Positions 1 through 8,510 of a stretch of 37,257 nt of DNA are shown here, in pieces. Below the pieces are notes generated by a model, which saw only the letters and a program-made list of their open reading frames with translations, was not told the DNA's origin and searched no databases. The DNA is from Lachnospiraceae bacterium (lineage in GTDB: Bacteria; Bacillota; Clostridia; Lachnospirales; Lachnospiraceae). The translations under genes were made by a program, and so were the position numbers. Position 1 is the first letter of the stretch, and each line of letters starts with the position of its first letter. The stretch is taken from the NCBI GenBank assembly GCA_017550165.1, contig JAFZQH010000003.1, positions 1 to 37,257 on the forward strand. Reading direction: 5' to 3'.

Positions 1-158
1 GAAGCGGACGCAAGGCCTCCTTTTTAAAGAAAAGGATGACAACACTGAGGAAACTATGATAGAATGACCACACAATTCTTTATCAGATCATTTGAGGAGA
101 ACTCTATCCTCTTGTTTCCGAAAGTATACATACACTATCGACCATACTCTGTCTCCTC

Positions 159-187
159 TTGTTTACTTTGGGCATTTGTAATATAAT
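159..187 (+). promoter_or_regulatory. Sigma-A promoter of the GH3-amidohydrolase operon
   Basis: A -35 box TTGTTT (159-164) and a perfect -10 box TATAAT (182-187) are separated by 17 bases. The expected start site is near 194, about 30 bases before the GH3 start codon. Bases 1-158 to the left hold no convincing gene. Confidence 0.7.
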
Positions 188-188
188 G

Positions 189-208
189 ATTGGTATAAAA
201 GTACCAAT
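189..208. promoter_or_regulatory. Inverted repeat at the GH3 operon start site, possible operator
   Basis: ATTGGTA (189-195) and TACCAAT (202-208) form a perfect 7-base inverted repeat with a 6-base spacer. It begins one base after the -10 box and spans the expected transcription start, where a repressor would block initiation. There is no T-run, so it is not a terminator. The binding protein is unknown. Confidence 0.45.
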
Positions 209-223
209 TGGGGGGTGTTTTAA

Positions 224-1939
224 TTGGCTGAAAAATCAGCTACTCTTGTGGCAAATGAGCAATGCGTTGCCCAGGGAAAGGTTGTCCTTTCTGATTTTAT
301 CGAAGAAACCAAGAAGCCTTTGGAGGTTACCACAGACCTCCTGATGAAACTCGTTAATGACAATAAGGATACGGAGTACGGCAGGAAATACGGTTTTTCC
401 GAGATCCGCTCCATCGAGGATTATCAGAAAAGGGTACCAGTCATCACCTACGACGATATTGCCGGATACCTTGAGCGGATGATGGAGGGAGAAAAGAACA
501 TCCTTACTGCCTATCATTTTGATCACTTTAATGAGACCTCCGGGACCATCGGAGTTCCCAAGGTTGTTCCCATGACCGATGAACAGTCTGACGTATTTGC
601 CCGGTTTAATAACCTTTATAACTATGGCCTGATGGGTGAAAAACTCGATCCCCCATGGATGGATGGCCGGGCATTCTGCACCTCCAGCGGTAACTGCCGG
701 ACCTTGAAAAGCGGCCTTACCGTCGGAGAGGCATCTGCAAAAATGGCAGACCACATAAAGGGTGGCAAGGATGCGTTGGATTCAATGATACGCATTATGT
801 ACACTACTCCCATTGAAGGGCTTAATCCGGCCCACGGCGCCGATACTAAATACATTCATACCAGATTTGCCCTCATGGAGCCTGAACTGAGAGGTATCAT
901 CACAGGCTTCTACAGTGTTATAGTCCTTTTCCTCCGATATGTATCCGACAATTATGAGGTGCTCATTGATGACATCGAGAAAGGCACCATATCAGACACA
1001 ATAGAAATGCCGGATGAAGTGAGGGAAAGCCTCCTCAAAAAGATCGAGCCCATGCCGGAGCGGGCAGCACAGCTGAGAGAGATATTTAAGAACGGCTCTG
1101 ATTTCCCCTGGGTCAAAAAGGTATGGCCCAAGTTCTGTTTCCTGATGGGTGCAGGAGGCGACGGATTCGAAATATACGACAAGATGATAAAAGAACACTT
1201 TACCGGTGGCGGCGTAGCCAATATATATTCCGGTGTCACCGCATCGGAGGGTCTGTGGTCGGTTCCTGCCGGTGTCGATACCTTCGACAGCATCCTGGCG
1301 CCTTCGGCAGCATTTGTGGAATTTCTGCCTGAGGAGGCCGGGGATGACTTTTCCAAGATCGTAACAATAGATAAGCTGGAAGAGGGAAAGGTGTATGAGC
1401 TGATCATTACCAACCTCAGCGGTTTCTGGCGCTATCGTATGAGCGATGCGGTCAAGGTTACAGGCTTCTACAACAAGACCCCCCTAGTTCAGTTCATGTA
1501 CCGCATCAACAGGACTATCAACCTTGCCGAGGAGAAGACCACGGAAAAAGCATTACAGGTTGCTGTGGAAGCCACCTGTAAAGAGATGGATATTGACCTG
1601 GCCGATTTCAGCGTTTATCCCAATACCGACGTCACTCCTAACCGCTACGATTTCCTGATCGAGCCTATGTACGAGATCAGAAAGTTTGACATGGAGGCAT
1701 TAAAGGAGAGCATCTTCAAACACCTGTGTGAGGCCAATCCGGTCTATTTCGACTGCTATGATGATCACTGGCTGGACAAACCCGAGGTATGGTTCCTTCA
1801 GCCCCAGACATCCCTGCTGTATCGGGATATGATGGTGTTTAAGGGAGCCTCCCTTAACCAGCTTAAACCCGTACGTGTAATAATGAACGAGCGTCAGAAG
1901 AAGTTCTTCTTTGCCCTTCGTCAGGAAATGGATGAATGA
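224..1939 (+). CDS. GH3-family acyl-acid amido synthetase (bacterial GH3)
   Basis: A 571-residue member of the GH3 auxin-responsive family, ATP-dependent enzymes of the firefly-luciferase fold that adenylate a carboxylic acid and join it to an amine, usually an amino acid. The ATP-binding motif ETSGTIGVPK is at about 104-113, the second adenylate motif YSGVTASEG at 335-343, and WRYRMSDAVKVTGF at 402-415 corresponds to the plant YRxGD...VxGF signature, with Ser in place of Gly and the Asp kept. The length matches plant GH3 proteins. No signal peptide or membrane segment is seen, so it is probably cytosolic. The start is TTG at 224, preceded by a strong ribosome site (GGGGGGTG, 210-217). It overlaps the following amidohydrolase by 4 bases. 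Bacterial GH3 substrates are largely unknown, so the acid and amine cannot be named. Confidence 0.85.
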   Translation: MAEKSATLVANEQCVAQGKVVLSDFIEETKKPLEVTTDLLMKLVNDNKDTEYGRKYGFSEIRSIEDYQKRVPVITYDDIAGYLERMMEGEKNILTAYHFDHFNETSGTIGVPKVVPMTDEQSDVFARFNNLYNYGLMGEKLDPPWMDGRAFCTSSGNCRTLKSGLTVGEASAKMADHIKGGKDALDSMIRIMYTTPIEGLNPAHGADTKYIHTRFALMEPELRGIITGFYSVIVLFLRYVSDNYEVLIDDIEKGTISDTIEMPDEVRESLLKKIEPMPERAAQLREIFKNGSDFPWVKKVWPKFCFLMGAGGDGFEIYDKMIKEHFTGGGVANIYSGVTASEGLWSVPAGVDTFDSILAPSAAFVEFLPEEAGDDFSKIVTIDKLEEGKVYELIITNLSGFWRYRMSDAVKVTGFYNKTPLVQFMYRINRTINLAEEKTTEKALQVAVEATCKEMDIDLADFSVYPNTDVTPNRYDFLIEPMYEIRKFDMEALKESIFKHLCEANPVYFDCYDDHWLDKPEVWFLQPQTSLLYRDMMVFKGASLNQLKPVRVIMNERQKKFFFALRQEMDE

Positions 1940-3543
1940 ATAAAGTTGCTTATTATAACGGAAATGTTTATACTTCGGATGTCACTGCCCCTACGGCACA
2001 GGCCTTTGTGGTGGAAAACGGGCGTTTTGCATTCGTTGGAAATGATGCGGACCTCCCCCCCTGCGACAGGCGGATCGACCTGAAGGGCAAATGTGTCATT
2101 CCGGGGCTGGTGGACTCCCACTGCCATATCTTAAGCGGGATGGAGGGCGCATTTTCGGATATGATCTTTATCTCCCCGGATACAAAACCGGAGGAGCTTG
2201 CAGGAGTTTTATCTTCTCTTGTTTCAGAAAACCCCGTTCCCATGAACAGGGCTGTTATCGCCATGGGCTTTGACCTGACCAAAGGGGATTTTTCCGCCAA
2301 AGATATCGACAGCGCATTTCCCGATCAGCCGGTGCTGATATGCAGTAACGACGGTCACGCTGCCCTGGTCAATACCAAAGCCATGGAGATCCTGGGGATC
2401 GACCGTGATATTGAAGACTTCGGGACCGACAGCTATTATGTTAGAGATGATAAGGGAGACCCCACGGGACTGGTGATCGAGATCCCGGCCATGAGGCGCT
2501 GCAAGCAGCTTTTGAAATACGGCGCAGACATCGACCACGCCGGACAGATGAAGGCTCTCTGCGGTTCATACGCCGCTCTCGGCTATACAACTGTCTTTGA
2601 TGCCATGTCCGTTGATGAGGACAATGATGAGATGATAAGCGCCCTTTCAACCCTGGATAAGGAAGGGGGGCTCACACTCCGAACCGTACTGAGCTTCGGT
2701 TTTCATGATGAAGAGGACCTTTCTGTTAACGATCTGATAAGTATCATGGAAAAATACCGGGATAATTTTGCCTCGGATAACGTGATCCCCAACACCTTAA
2801 AGCTTATACTTGACGGGACCGTGGAGGAGTACTCCGCCCTTCTGTTTGACCCCTATCTTGACGGAAAGAGAGGCTTTGGAAGCCAGCTTCTTTCGGAAAA
2901 AGATATTGCAAGAGCTGCCGGCTGCGCTGCAGACAAGGGTTTTTCCATTCATATTCACGCCATAGGCGACAAGGCTGTTCATATTGCGCTTAAGGCCCTG
3001 GACGGCCTGGGTGAGATATCCGGCACTAAGACCATTGCCCATAACCAGCTTTATCGGGATGATGATATTGAAAGAATTGCAAAAGCCGGAGATATATTTT
3101 TCCAGACAACTCCCCACTGGATGGTCAATGATGACTATACTTTGGCGCGTCTGGGAAAAGATCGGTATGTTAAACAGTTTCCTGTGGGAACCATGGTTAA
3201 GAACCGGGTAGCGGTATCCTTCGGCAGTGACAGCTGCCTGGATCCCGGATCTGCCGATGCATTCACCGGAATGTTCTATGCATGTGCGAGAGGTGATGAA
3301 AAACTATGCGGTCCCCAGTGTCTTCCGCCGAAGAGCGAGAGCATATCCCGCATGGATGCCCTTATGGCTTATACCATTAACGGTGCAAAGCAGCTGTGTA
3401 TCGGGGATGAGACAGGAAGCATCACGGCAGGGAAAAGCGCCGATTTTGCGGTACTTGACAGGGACATTATCAACTGCCCCACTGAAGAATTAAAAGAGGT
3501 AAAGGTAACCGAGACATACTTTCGAGGTCACAAGATAATATAA
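1936..3543 (+). CDS. YtcJ-like metal-dependent amidohydrolase (Amidohydro_3 family)
   Basis: A 535-residue amidohydrolase of the YtcJ type. It has the metal-binding HxH in DSHCHI (His62 and His64), the family motif HIHAIGDKA in mid-protein, an IAHNQ stretch matching the usual IEH motif, and a late SFGSDS matching the conserved catalytic Asp. Relatives hydrolyse N-substituted amides and formamides, but most are uncharacterised. There is no signal peptide. The ATG lies within the GH3 stop region (ATGA overlap), so the two are probably translationally coupled and act on related compounds. The gene ends at a terminator embedded in the converging nuclease gene. The fold is clear; substrate and direction of the pathway are inference. 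Confidence 0.85.
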   Translation: MNKVAYYNGNVYTSDVTAPTAQAFVVENGRFAFVGNDADLPPCDRRIDLKGKCVIPGLVDSHCHILSGMEGAFSDMIFISPDTKPEELAGVLSSLVSENPVPMNRAVIAMGFDLTKGDFSAKDIDSAFPDQPVLICSNDGHAALVNTKAMEILGIDRDIEDFGTDSYYVRDDKGDPTGLVIEIPAMRRCKQLLKYGADIDHAGQMKALCGSYAALGYTTVFDAMSVDEDNDEMISALSTLDKEGGLTLRTVLSFGFHDEEDLSVNDLISIMEKYRDNFASDNVIPNTLKLILDGTVEEYSALLFDPYLDGKRGFGSQLLSEKDIARAAGCAADKGFSIHIHAIGDKAVHIALKALDGLGEISGTKTIAHNQLYRDDDIERIAKAGDIFFQTTPHWMVNDDYTLARLGKDRYVKQFPVGTMVKNRVAVSFGSDSCLDPGSADAFTGMFYACARGDEKLCGPQCLPPKSESISRMDALMAYTINGAKQLCIGDETGSITAGKSADFAVLDRDIINCPTEELKEVKVTETYFRGHKII

Positions 3544-3544
3544 G

Positions 3545-4408
3545 TCATGCAGCGGCGCTACTTCGCGCCGCTCTTTTACTCTTGCCAGTCAGATAATCTA
3601 TCTCTACCCCGGGCTGGACGTTATATACAAATATATTAAAGCAGATCCCCTTTCCGTCATCTTCTACGGAATAGGCCTCCATGATAAGGCCTCTTGCCAC
3701 CAGTTCATTACCCTTGTACATAGGTGTTACACGGTACATGACATGATTGCCCGTAGACCGGATATAGGTGCGCACTCCCTCCTCAAAGGGAAGCATACCC
3801 TCTTTATTGAGATAATCCGTTCCCGTAATGAGATTCCTCTCATTTGCATTCTCCCCCGCCAGAGAAAAGGCTATCAGATGACTTCTGTTGTATAGAAGTT
3901 TATCCTCTATAAGATCCGGATATTTATACACCCTCCAGCCGCTGGGCTTTATCATGCTTATATCCTCCCTGGAAGAGGTGGGCATCAGTTCTTTTCCCAG
4001 TTTAGCATAGGCAGGCCCGCATCTTCCCAGATCATCCAGGTCGCTGTAGCTTTCAAAGGCCTCTTTCTCCATATCCTCTTTATTAAATGAGGGCTTATTA
4101 TCATTTAGTTTTACATAGTAGTTGCCGGAATACCCGGGGATATCTTCAAGGCGGACCGGCCCGGAATACTCAGCATTACTGCTTCCGCTTTCGGTGCTTC
4201 CGGATGTGGCTGATGAGGAGGCCGATGAGGCGGCTGATGATGACGCCGGCGGGGTTTTACCTATCAAACGATAGTAAGCATCCCTAACCTGACTTGAGGA
4301 TAAAAACAATGCAATAAAGGCCAGGATAAAAGCAAAGAAGGTAATACGGCCGCTTTTGAACCTGGTCTTTTTCTTTTTGTTTTTTATATCGTCTTCTAAC
4401 TTTCCCAT
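3545..4408 (-). CDS. Membrane-anchored DNA/RNA non-specific endonuclease
   Basis: A 287-residue protein with a basic N-terminus, one hydrophobic segment at about 22-38 (signal anchor) and a Ser/Ala-rich linker at about 55-78, placing the C-terminal domain outside the membrane. The catalytic domain (about 85-270) carries NRSHL at 174-178, with His177 the likely general base of the beta-beta-alpha metal nuclease family, then RNLITGTDYLN at 191-201, which supplies the metal-binding Asn. This is the EndA/streptodornase type, used for extracellular DNA breakdown or DNA uptake; which applies is not known. The ATG is 2 bases after the metA stop, so it is co-transcribed with metA and ligA. The Ala/Ser/Arg-rich last nine residues are encoded by the converging operon's terminator hairpin. 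Confidence 0.85.
   Translation of the reverse strand: MGKLEDDIKNKKKKTRFKSGRITFFAFILAFIALFLSSSQVRDAYYRLIGKTPPASSSAASSASSSATSGSTESGSSNAEYSGPVRLEDIPGYSGNYYVKLNDNKPSFNKEDMEKEAFESYSDLDDLGRCGPAYAKLGKELMPTSSREDISMIKPSGWRVYKYPDLIEDKLLYNRSHLIAFSLAGENANERNLITGTDYLNKEGMLPFEEGVRTYIRSTGNHVMYRVTPMYKGNELVARGLIMEAYSVEDDGKGICFNIFVYNVQPGVEIDYLTGKSKRAARSSAAA
3551..3577 (+). terminator. Intrinsic terminator of the GH3-amidohydrolase operon
   Basis: AGCGGCGC (3551-3558) pairs perfectly with GCGCCGCT (3565-3572) around a 6-base loop, followed by CTTTT. It starts 8 bases after the amidohydrolase stop. It lies inside the last codons of the converging nuclease gene. On the minus strand no T-run follows, so it probably acts only on plus-strand transcription. 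Confidence 0.75.
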
Positions 4409-4410
4409 AA

Positions 4411-5331
4411 TTATTCACCAATGGATTCCACGTCATATGGCGTTGTCTGATATACATAGTAATTAAGCCAGTTGGTGTAAAGATTATTGGAGTGGCTTCT
4501 CCATTGAAGAAGCGGCTTCTTTGAGGGGTCATTATCAGGGAAGTAATTAAATGGTAATTGAATATCCAATCCTTTATTCTTATCCCTCTCATATTCATTA
4601 AGGAGGGTATACCTGTCATATTCAGGGTGACCGCTTACGAATATCTTCTTACCATCTTCGGCCATGGCAAGAAAGACTCCCGCCTGTTCTGATTCCGCAA
4701 GAACGGTAATGTCACTGCAGTTATGGATAGCCTCTGCAGGTGTCTCGGTATGCCTTGAGTGGGGTGCCAGAAAGATATCGTCAAATCCGCGAACAAGCGG
4801 TGTCTTACGGTTCATTACCCTGTGTTCATATACCCCGAACAGTTTCTGTGGAAGGTCTGCCTTATTGATCCCGTAATAATGATAGTATCCTGCCTGGGCT
4901 GCCCAGCAGATATGAAGGGTGGAAGTAACATTATGCTCCGCCCAGTCCATGATCTCGCAGGTCTCCTGCCAGTAGTCCACCTCTTCAAAGGGTATGTTCT
5001 CCACGGGGGCTCCGGTTATAATGAGACCGTCAAATTTCTCATGCTTCACATCATCAAAGGTGCAGTAAAACCTGTTCAGATGATTAATAGACGTATTCTG
5101 GGATACGTGGGTGCTGGCATTCATAAACGTCACATCCGCCTGCAGGGGGGAATTGGACAGGATGCGAAGGAGCTGTAGCTCCGTATCCTGTTTGATAGGC
5201 ATGTTATTAAGTATCAATAACTTCAAAGGACGGATATCCTGGTGCAAAGCCCGGTATTCATCCATAACGAATATATTTTCTTTATCGAGTATCTCCCTTG
5301 CGGGAAGGTCACTCTGGATCTTTATAGGCAT
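4411..5331 (-). CDS. metA: Homoserine O-acetyltransferase, MetA type
   Basis: Acylates L-homoserine in the first committed step of methionine synthesis. The 306-residue length and whole sequence match the MetA family (class-I glutamine-amidotransferase-like fold). Catalytic Cys142 (CWAAQA), His235 and Glu237 (GHPEYDRY) are all in place. Residue 111 is Glu (GAPVE). From family knowledge, Glu here favours acetyl-CoA, whereas Gly as in E. coli favours succinyl-CoA, so the acetyl activity is inferred. The ATG is 17 bases after the ligA stop with a GGAGA ribosome site. There is no SAM riboswitch or T-box directly upstream, so expression seems to follow the ligA operon. Many databases would label it succinyltransferase. 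Confidence 0.93.
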   Translation of the reverse strand: MPIKIQSDLPAREILDKENIFVMDEYRALHQDIRPLKLLILNNMPIKQDTELQLLRILSNSPLQADVTFMNASTHVSQNTSINHLNRFYCTFDDVKHEKFDGLIITGAPVENIPFEEVDYWQETCEIMDWAEHNVTSTLHICWAAQAGYYHYYGINKADLPQKLFGVYEHRVMNRKTPLVRGFDDIFLAPHSRHTETPAEAIHNCSDITVLAESEQAGVFLAMAEDGKKIFVSGHPEYDRYTLLNEYERDKNKGLDIQLPFNYFPDNDPSKKPLLQWRSHSNNLYTNWLNYYVYQTTPYDVESIGE

Positions 5332-5348
5332 AATTATATCTCCATTAT

Positions 5349-7292
5349 TTATGTAAGATTTAAGAAATCATCCTCGGATAAAATGGGTATCCCCAGTTCC
5401 TTGGCCTTCTTATTCTTTGTTGAATTCGATGCGGTATCGTTATTAATTAGGTAGGTGGTCTTGGCTGACACGCTCCCGCTGACCTTGCCCCCTTCGGATT
5501 CTATGTAATCCTTTAATGCATTCCTGTTATCAAAATGCTCCACATTACCGGTAATGACAAATGTCATCCCGGCAAATCTGCTTCCTGCCTTCTCTTCTGC
5601 CTGGATATCAAGGATTTCTGTCAGTTTTATAAAGCGCTGCCTGTTGGACTCATTTTTAAAGTATTCAACAAAGGAGCCTGCAATGACGGGACCCACCTTA
5701 TCGATGGATGAAAGTCTCTCTTCATCTGCATTGATCAAAGCATCCGCATCCCCGTCATATTCCCTGCATATAAGTTTGGCAGTGGATAAGCCCACATTTG
5801 CTATCCCGAGACCGTATATGAGTTTAGGCAGGGTGGTCTTCTTTGCTTTCTCGGTCTCCTTAATGAGATTATCGTAAGATTTTTCTCCGAAGCCCTCCAT
5901 ATTAACTATAATGTCTCTGTGTGCCGAGAGATCGAACAGGTCCGGAATATCTTTTAATATCCCCGCATCTATGAACTTCTCAAGGGTAGCCTCCGACATG
6001 CCCTCTATATTCAGGGAATCCCGGCTTACCATGAGGGAAAAACTCTTTATCCTCTTGGCCGGACATTCCGGATTAGTGCAGTATAGAGACTCAACCTCAT
6101 TAACTTTCCTGATCTCCGTAGCTCCGCCACACACGGGACAGATATCCGGTATGGGAAGATTCCCGCTTCTTGTAAGGTTCTCGGCTATCTGTGGAATGAT
6201 CATGTTGGCCTTATATACCGTAATGGTATCACCTATACCCAGCTCCAGCTCTTTTACGATGCTCACATTGTGAACGGATGCACGGCTCACATTGGTACCT
6301 TCCAGGTCTACTGTTTCAAATATTGCTACGGGATTAAGGAGTCCCGTCCTCGATGCACTCCATTCCACCGAAAGAAGCCTTGTCTCACGAAGCTCGTCGG
6401 CCCATTTAAAGGCCATAGAGTCCTTGGGGTACTTTGCCGTAGTACCCAGGGACATGCCGTAGGCGATATCATCAAAAAGCACTACCAGCCCGTCGGTAGG
6501 AAAGGGATTGACCGGTATCTTAGCCTCAAACTCCAGTATATCACCCGGCAAATGATCATAGTCCGTGAGTTTTCTCTCCACCACTTCAAATCCCTGGGAC
6601 TCAAGCCAGTTAAACTGTTCATTCCTGGAATTGCCGAAATCAACATTATCGGCCTTGACCAGAGAAAAGGCATAGAAACGTACCGACCTGGCCGCAGTAA
6701 CTTCACTGTTCAGCTGTCTTACCGACCCGCTGCATAAGTTTCTGGGATTCTTATATCTGTCTTCCTCGGAAGCAATGGATTCATTGATCCTCTTGAAGTC
6801 ATCATAGGTGATTATAGCCTCTCCGCGAAGGATCAGTTCCCCACTGTAGGGTATCTGTAAGGGAAGATTCTTAAAGGTTCTGGCGTTTGGGGTAATAACC
6901 TCCCCTACCTCACCGTTGCCTCTTGTTACAGCCTTATACAACTTCCCTTCACGATAGGTCAGGACTATGGTCAGACCATCCATCTTCCATGAAAGAAGGG
7001 TCCTCTGACCCTTTATAAACTCCTGAAGAACAGACACATCCTTTGTCTTATCCAAGGAAAGCATAGGCTTCTCATGCCGCTCTTTGGCAAGGTTGCTCAC
7101 TACCTCATAACCCACATTGATAGTAGGACTGTCAGCAAGAACAATACCTGTCTCCTTTTCAAGTGCAACAAGCTCATCATAGAGCTTGTCATACTCGAAA
7201 TTACTCATGATCTCGTCTGTGCCCTGATAGTAAATTCTTGAGGCTTCATTTAATTTTTCAACAAGTTCCTTAATCCTTGCCCTTTTGTCCAT
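5349..7292 (-). CDS. ligA: NAD-dependent DNA ligase, divergent LigA
   Basis: A 647-residue LigA with all domains in order: Ia (about 1-60, with [10 protein letters not shown]), adenylation domain with nucleophile Lys103 in WKMDG, OB fold (about 300-375), four-Cys zinc site (Cys384, 387, 404, 409), helix-hairpin-helix region (about 425-570) and C-terminal BRCT (about 575-647). Several normally fixed adenylation residues differ by eye: the Glu two residues before the Lys is Ser, RGDG is RGNG, and the motif IV Lys (DGVVxK) is Leu271. Glu157 (LRGE) and motif V Lys295 (AFKW) remain. It may be a second ligase beside a canonical one elsewhere. The start overlaps the rluF 3' end by 23 bases. Confidence 0.9.
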   Translation of the reverse strand: MDKRARIKELVEKLNEASRIYYQGTDEIMSNFEYDKLYDELVALEKETGIVLADSPTINVGYEVVSNLAKERHEKPMLSLDKTKDVSVLQEFIKGQRTLLSWKMDGLTIVLTYREGKLYKAVTRGNGEVGEVITPNARTFKNLPLQIPYSGELILRGEAIITYDDFKRINESIASEEDRYKNPRNLCSGSVRQLNSEVTAARSVRFYAFSLVKADNVDFGNSRNEQFNWLESQGFEVVERKLTDYDHLPGDILEFEAKIPVNPFPTDGLVVLFDDIAYGMSLGTTAKYPKDSMAFKWADELRETRLLSVEWSASRTGLLNPVAIFETVDLEGTNVSRASVHNVSIVKELELGIGDTITVYKANMIIPQIAENLTRSGNLPIPDICPVCGGATEIRKVNEVESLYCTNPECPAKRIKSFSLMVSRDSLNIEGMSEATLEKFIDAGILKDIPDLFDLSAHRDIIVNMEGFGEKSYDNLIKETEKAKKTTLPKLIYGLGIANVGLSTAKLICREYDGDADALINADEERLSSIDKVGPVIAGSFVEYFKNESNRQRFIKLTEILDIQAEEKAGSRFAGMTFVITGNVEHFDNRNALKDYIESEGGKVSGSVSAKTTYLINNDTASNSTKNKKAKELGIPILSEDDFLNLT

Positions 7293-8025
7293 CTTTACCT
7301 TCTATAACCGTTTCACTGCTTGAATCCGCAGTGTCTCTCAGAATCTGTTCTATCTCCTTACCTGTAAGTTCTCTGTATTCACCGGTCTTAAGATCACCCA
7401 GATGAATATTCATGATCCTTACACGCTTAAGATATACAACCCTGTAACCCAGGTTCTCACACATCCTACGGATCTGCCTGTTAAGACCCTGAGTAAGGAC
7501 AATACGGAACTTCCTGCGTCCCACTTTTTCTATGCTGCAGGGTCTGGTGACGGTATCAAGCACGGGAACACCCTCTGACATTCTGGTCAGGAATTCCTCC
7601 GTAATATCCTTATCCACGGACACCAGGTATTCCTTCTCGTGATAATTACCGGCACGCATAATCTTATTAACGATATCCCCCATATTGGTCATAAGGATAA
7701 GCCCTTCGGAAAGCTTGTCCAGCCTTCCGATGGGATATATGCGGGTCTTGTAATCTATAAAATCAACAATATTCTTTTTTTCTTTCTTGGCTGTGGTACA
7801 TACTATACCCTTGGGCTTGTTAACGGCGATAATGACCGGCCTGTCCTTCTTCTCCACAGGCTGGCCGTCCACTCTGACATCCTGGGAAGGATTCATCTTG
7901 CTTCCCACTGCAGCCACAATGCCGTCCACTGTAACCCTTCCCGATGCCAGAAGCCTGTCGGCCTCTCTTCTGGAACAGAAGCCGCATTCGGTCAGGTATT
8001 TGTTAATACGCATGTTTTCTTCCAT
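7270..8025 (-). CDS. rluF: 23S rRNA pseudouridine synthase, RluF type
   Basis: A 251-residue pseudouridine synthase with an N-terminal S4 RNA-binding domain (about 5-60; INKYLTECGFCSRREADRLL) and the catalytic motif GRLDKLSEGLI, in which Asp is the nucleophile. The following NKIMRAGNYHEKEYLVSVDK stretch is closest to RluF, which modifies U2604 of 23S rRNA; the exact target here is inferred. The open frame runs 61 codons further upstream into rnpB, but the ATG at 8025 has a GAGAGG ribosome site 6 bases away and fits the family start. It lies directly downstream of rnpB and overlaps ligA. Confidence 0.9.
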   Translation of the reverse strand: MEENMRINKYLTECGFCSRREADRLLASGRVTVDGIVAAVGSKMNPSQDVRVDGQPVEKKDRPVIIAVNKPKGIVCTTAKKEKKNIVDFIDYKTRIYPIGRLDKLSEGLILMTNMGDIVNKIMRAGNYHEKEYLVSVDKDITEEFLTRMSEGVPVLDTVTRPCSIEKVGRRKFRIVLTQGLNRQIRRMCENLGYRVVYLKRVRIMNIHLGDLKTGEYRELTGKEIEQILRDTADSSSETVIEGKDGQKGKD

Positions 8026-8121
8026 AAAGAACCTCTCGCTTAAGGAGTACAACATGCCTACGGCATGTCGCTTCGTCACAAGGAATCCTCCCAAATGGGG
8101 TCTACACTCCGTTTCGGTCCG

Positions 8122-8152
8122 TGCAAAACATACGTCCACCGGACGTATTGCA
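8122..8152 (-). terminator. Hairpin after rnpB, probable weak terminator or processing signal
   Basis: On the minus strand TACGTCC and GGACGTA pair around GGT, followed by TGTTTTG. An outer TGCAA/TTGCA adds more pairing. It lies about 15 bases after the mature 3' end of RNase P RNA and before rluF. The T-run is interrupted, so read-through into rluF is likely. Confidence 0.4.
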
Positions 8153-8165
8153 CCCCTCCTTATGA

Positions 8166-8498
8166 CATTGACCGGGACTGTAAGCCGGGTTATGTCGCGA
8201 ATGATCATCTATCTGGGATGCCTGTTACCAGACACCTCGAGCGACCTACCTAAAGCAGACGGGCAGCCTTACGCTTTGTTTCGGTCTTGCTTCGGATGGG
8301 GTTTACATTGCCTCTCCCGTCACCGGGAGAGCGGTAGTCTCTTACACTGCCCTTCCACCCTTACTGCAGCCTTCGGCTGCAGCGGTTTGCTTTCTGTTGC
8401 ACTTTCCCTGGAGTCACCTCCGCCGGACGTTATCCGGCATCCTGCCCTGTGAAGCCCGGACTTTCCTCCCTTTTTCAGGGCGATCATTCATCCCGGTC
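8166..8498 (-). ncRNA. rnpB: RNase P RNA, bacterial class A
   Basis: The catalytic RNA that trims tRNA 5' leaders. On the minus strand I recognise GAGGAAAGTCCGGGCTTCAC near the 5' end, then GTGCAACAGAAAGCAAACCG, AAGGGTGGAAGGGCAGTGTA, AAACCCCATCC, and AACCCGGCTTACAG near the 3' end. The ends close as helix P1: GACCGGGA (from 8498) pairs with TCCCGGTC (8177-8170). The layout is class A rather than the class B of Bacillus. The 5' end is 6-7 bases after a perfect TATAAT. The last few bases of the 3' end are uncertain. Confidence 0.96.
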
Positions 8499-8504
8499 GA
8501 ATGT

Positions 8505-8510
8505 ATTATA
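8505..8510 (-). promoter_or_regulatory. -10 box of the rnpB promoter, overlapping the kinase stop codon
   Basis: TATAAT on the minus strand spans 8510-8505, and its TAA is the stop codon of the upstream nucleoside kinase. The first base of RNase P RNA (8498) is at the normal distance. The -35 region is weak (TTTATC with 19-base spacing is the best I see), so read-through from the kinase operon may also contribute. Confidence 0.65.

Noticed and set aside
18-36. TCCTTTT/AAAAGGA inverted repeat near the left edge
   Set aside because: It is a short AT-rich stem with no clear context; no gene ending to the left is visible.
198-209. The 12-mer AAAGTACCAATT shared by the GH3 promoter (198-209) and the riboswitch promoter (27519-27530)
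   Set aside because: Only the GH3 copy is part of an inverted repeat, and one shared 12-mer in an AT-rich setting can arise by chance. Not enough for a common regulator.
952-1413. Minus-strand 153-codon frame inside the GH3 gene
   Set aside because: It is a shadow frame with low-complexity Ser/Pro-rich content and no start signals.
8026-8208. Open frame extending rluF 61 codons upstream
   Set aside because: It runs into rnpB, has no family similarity, and a good ribosome site supports the ATG at 8025.
7787-8452. Plus-strand 221-codon frame across rluF and rnpB
   Set aside because: It is antisense to two confident genes, one of them a structured RNA, and shows no recognisable protein pattern.
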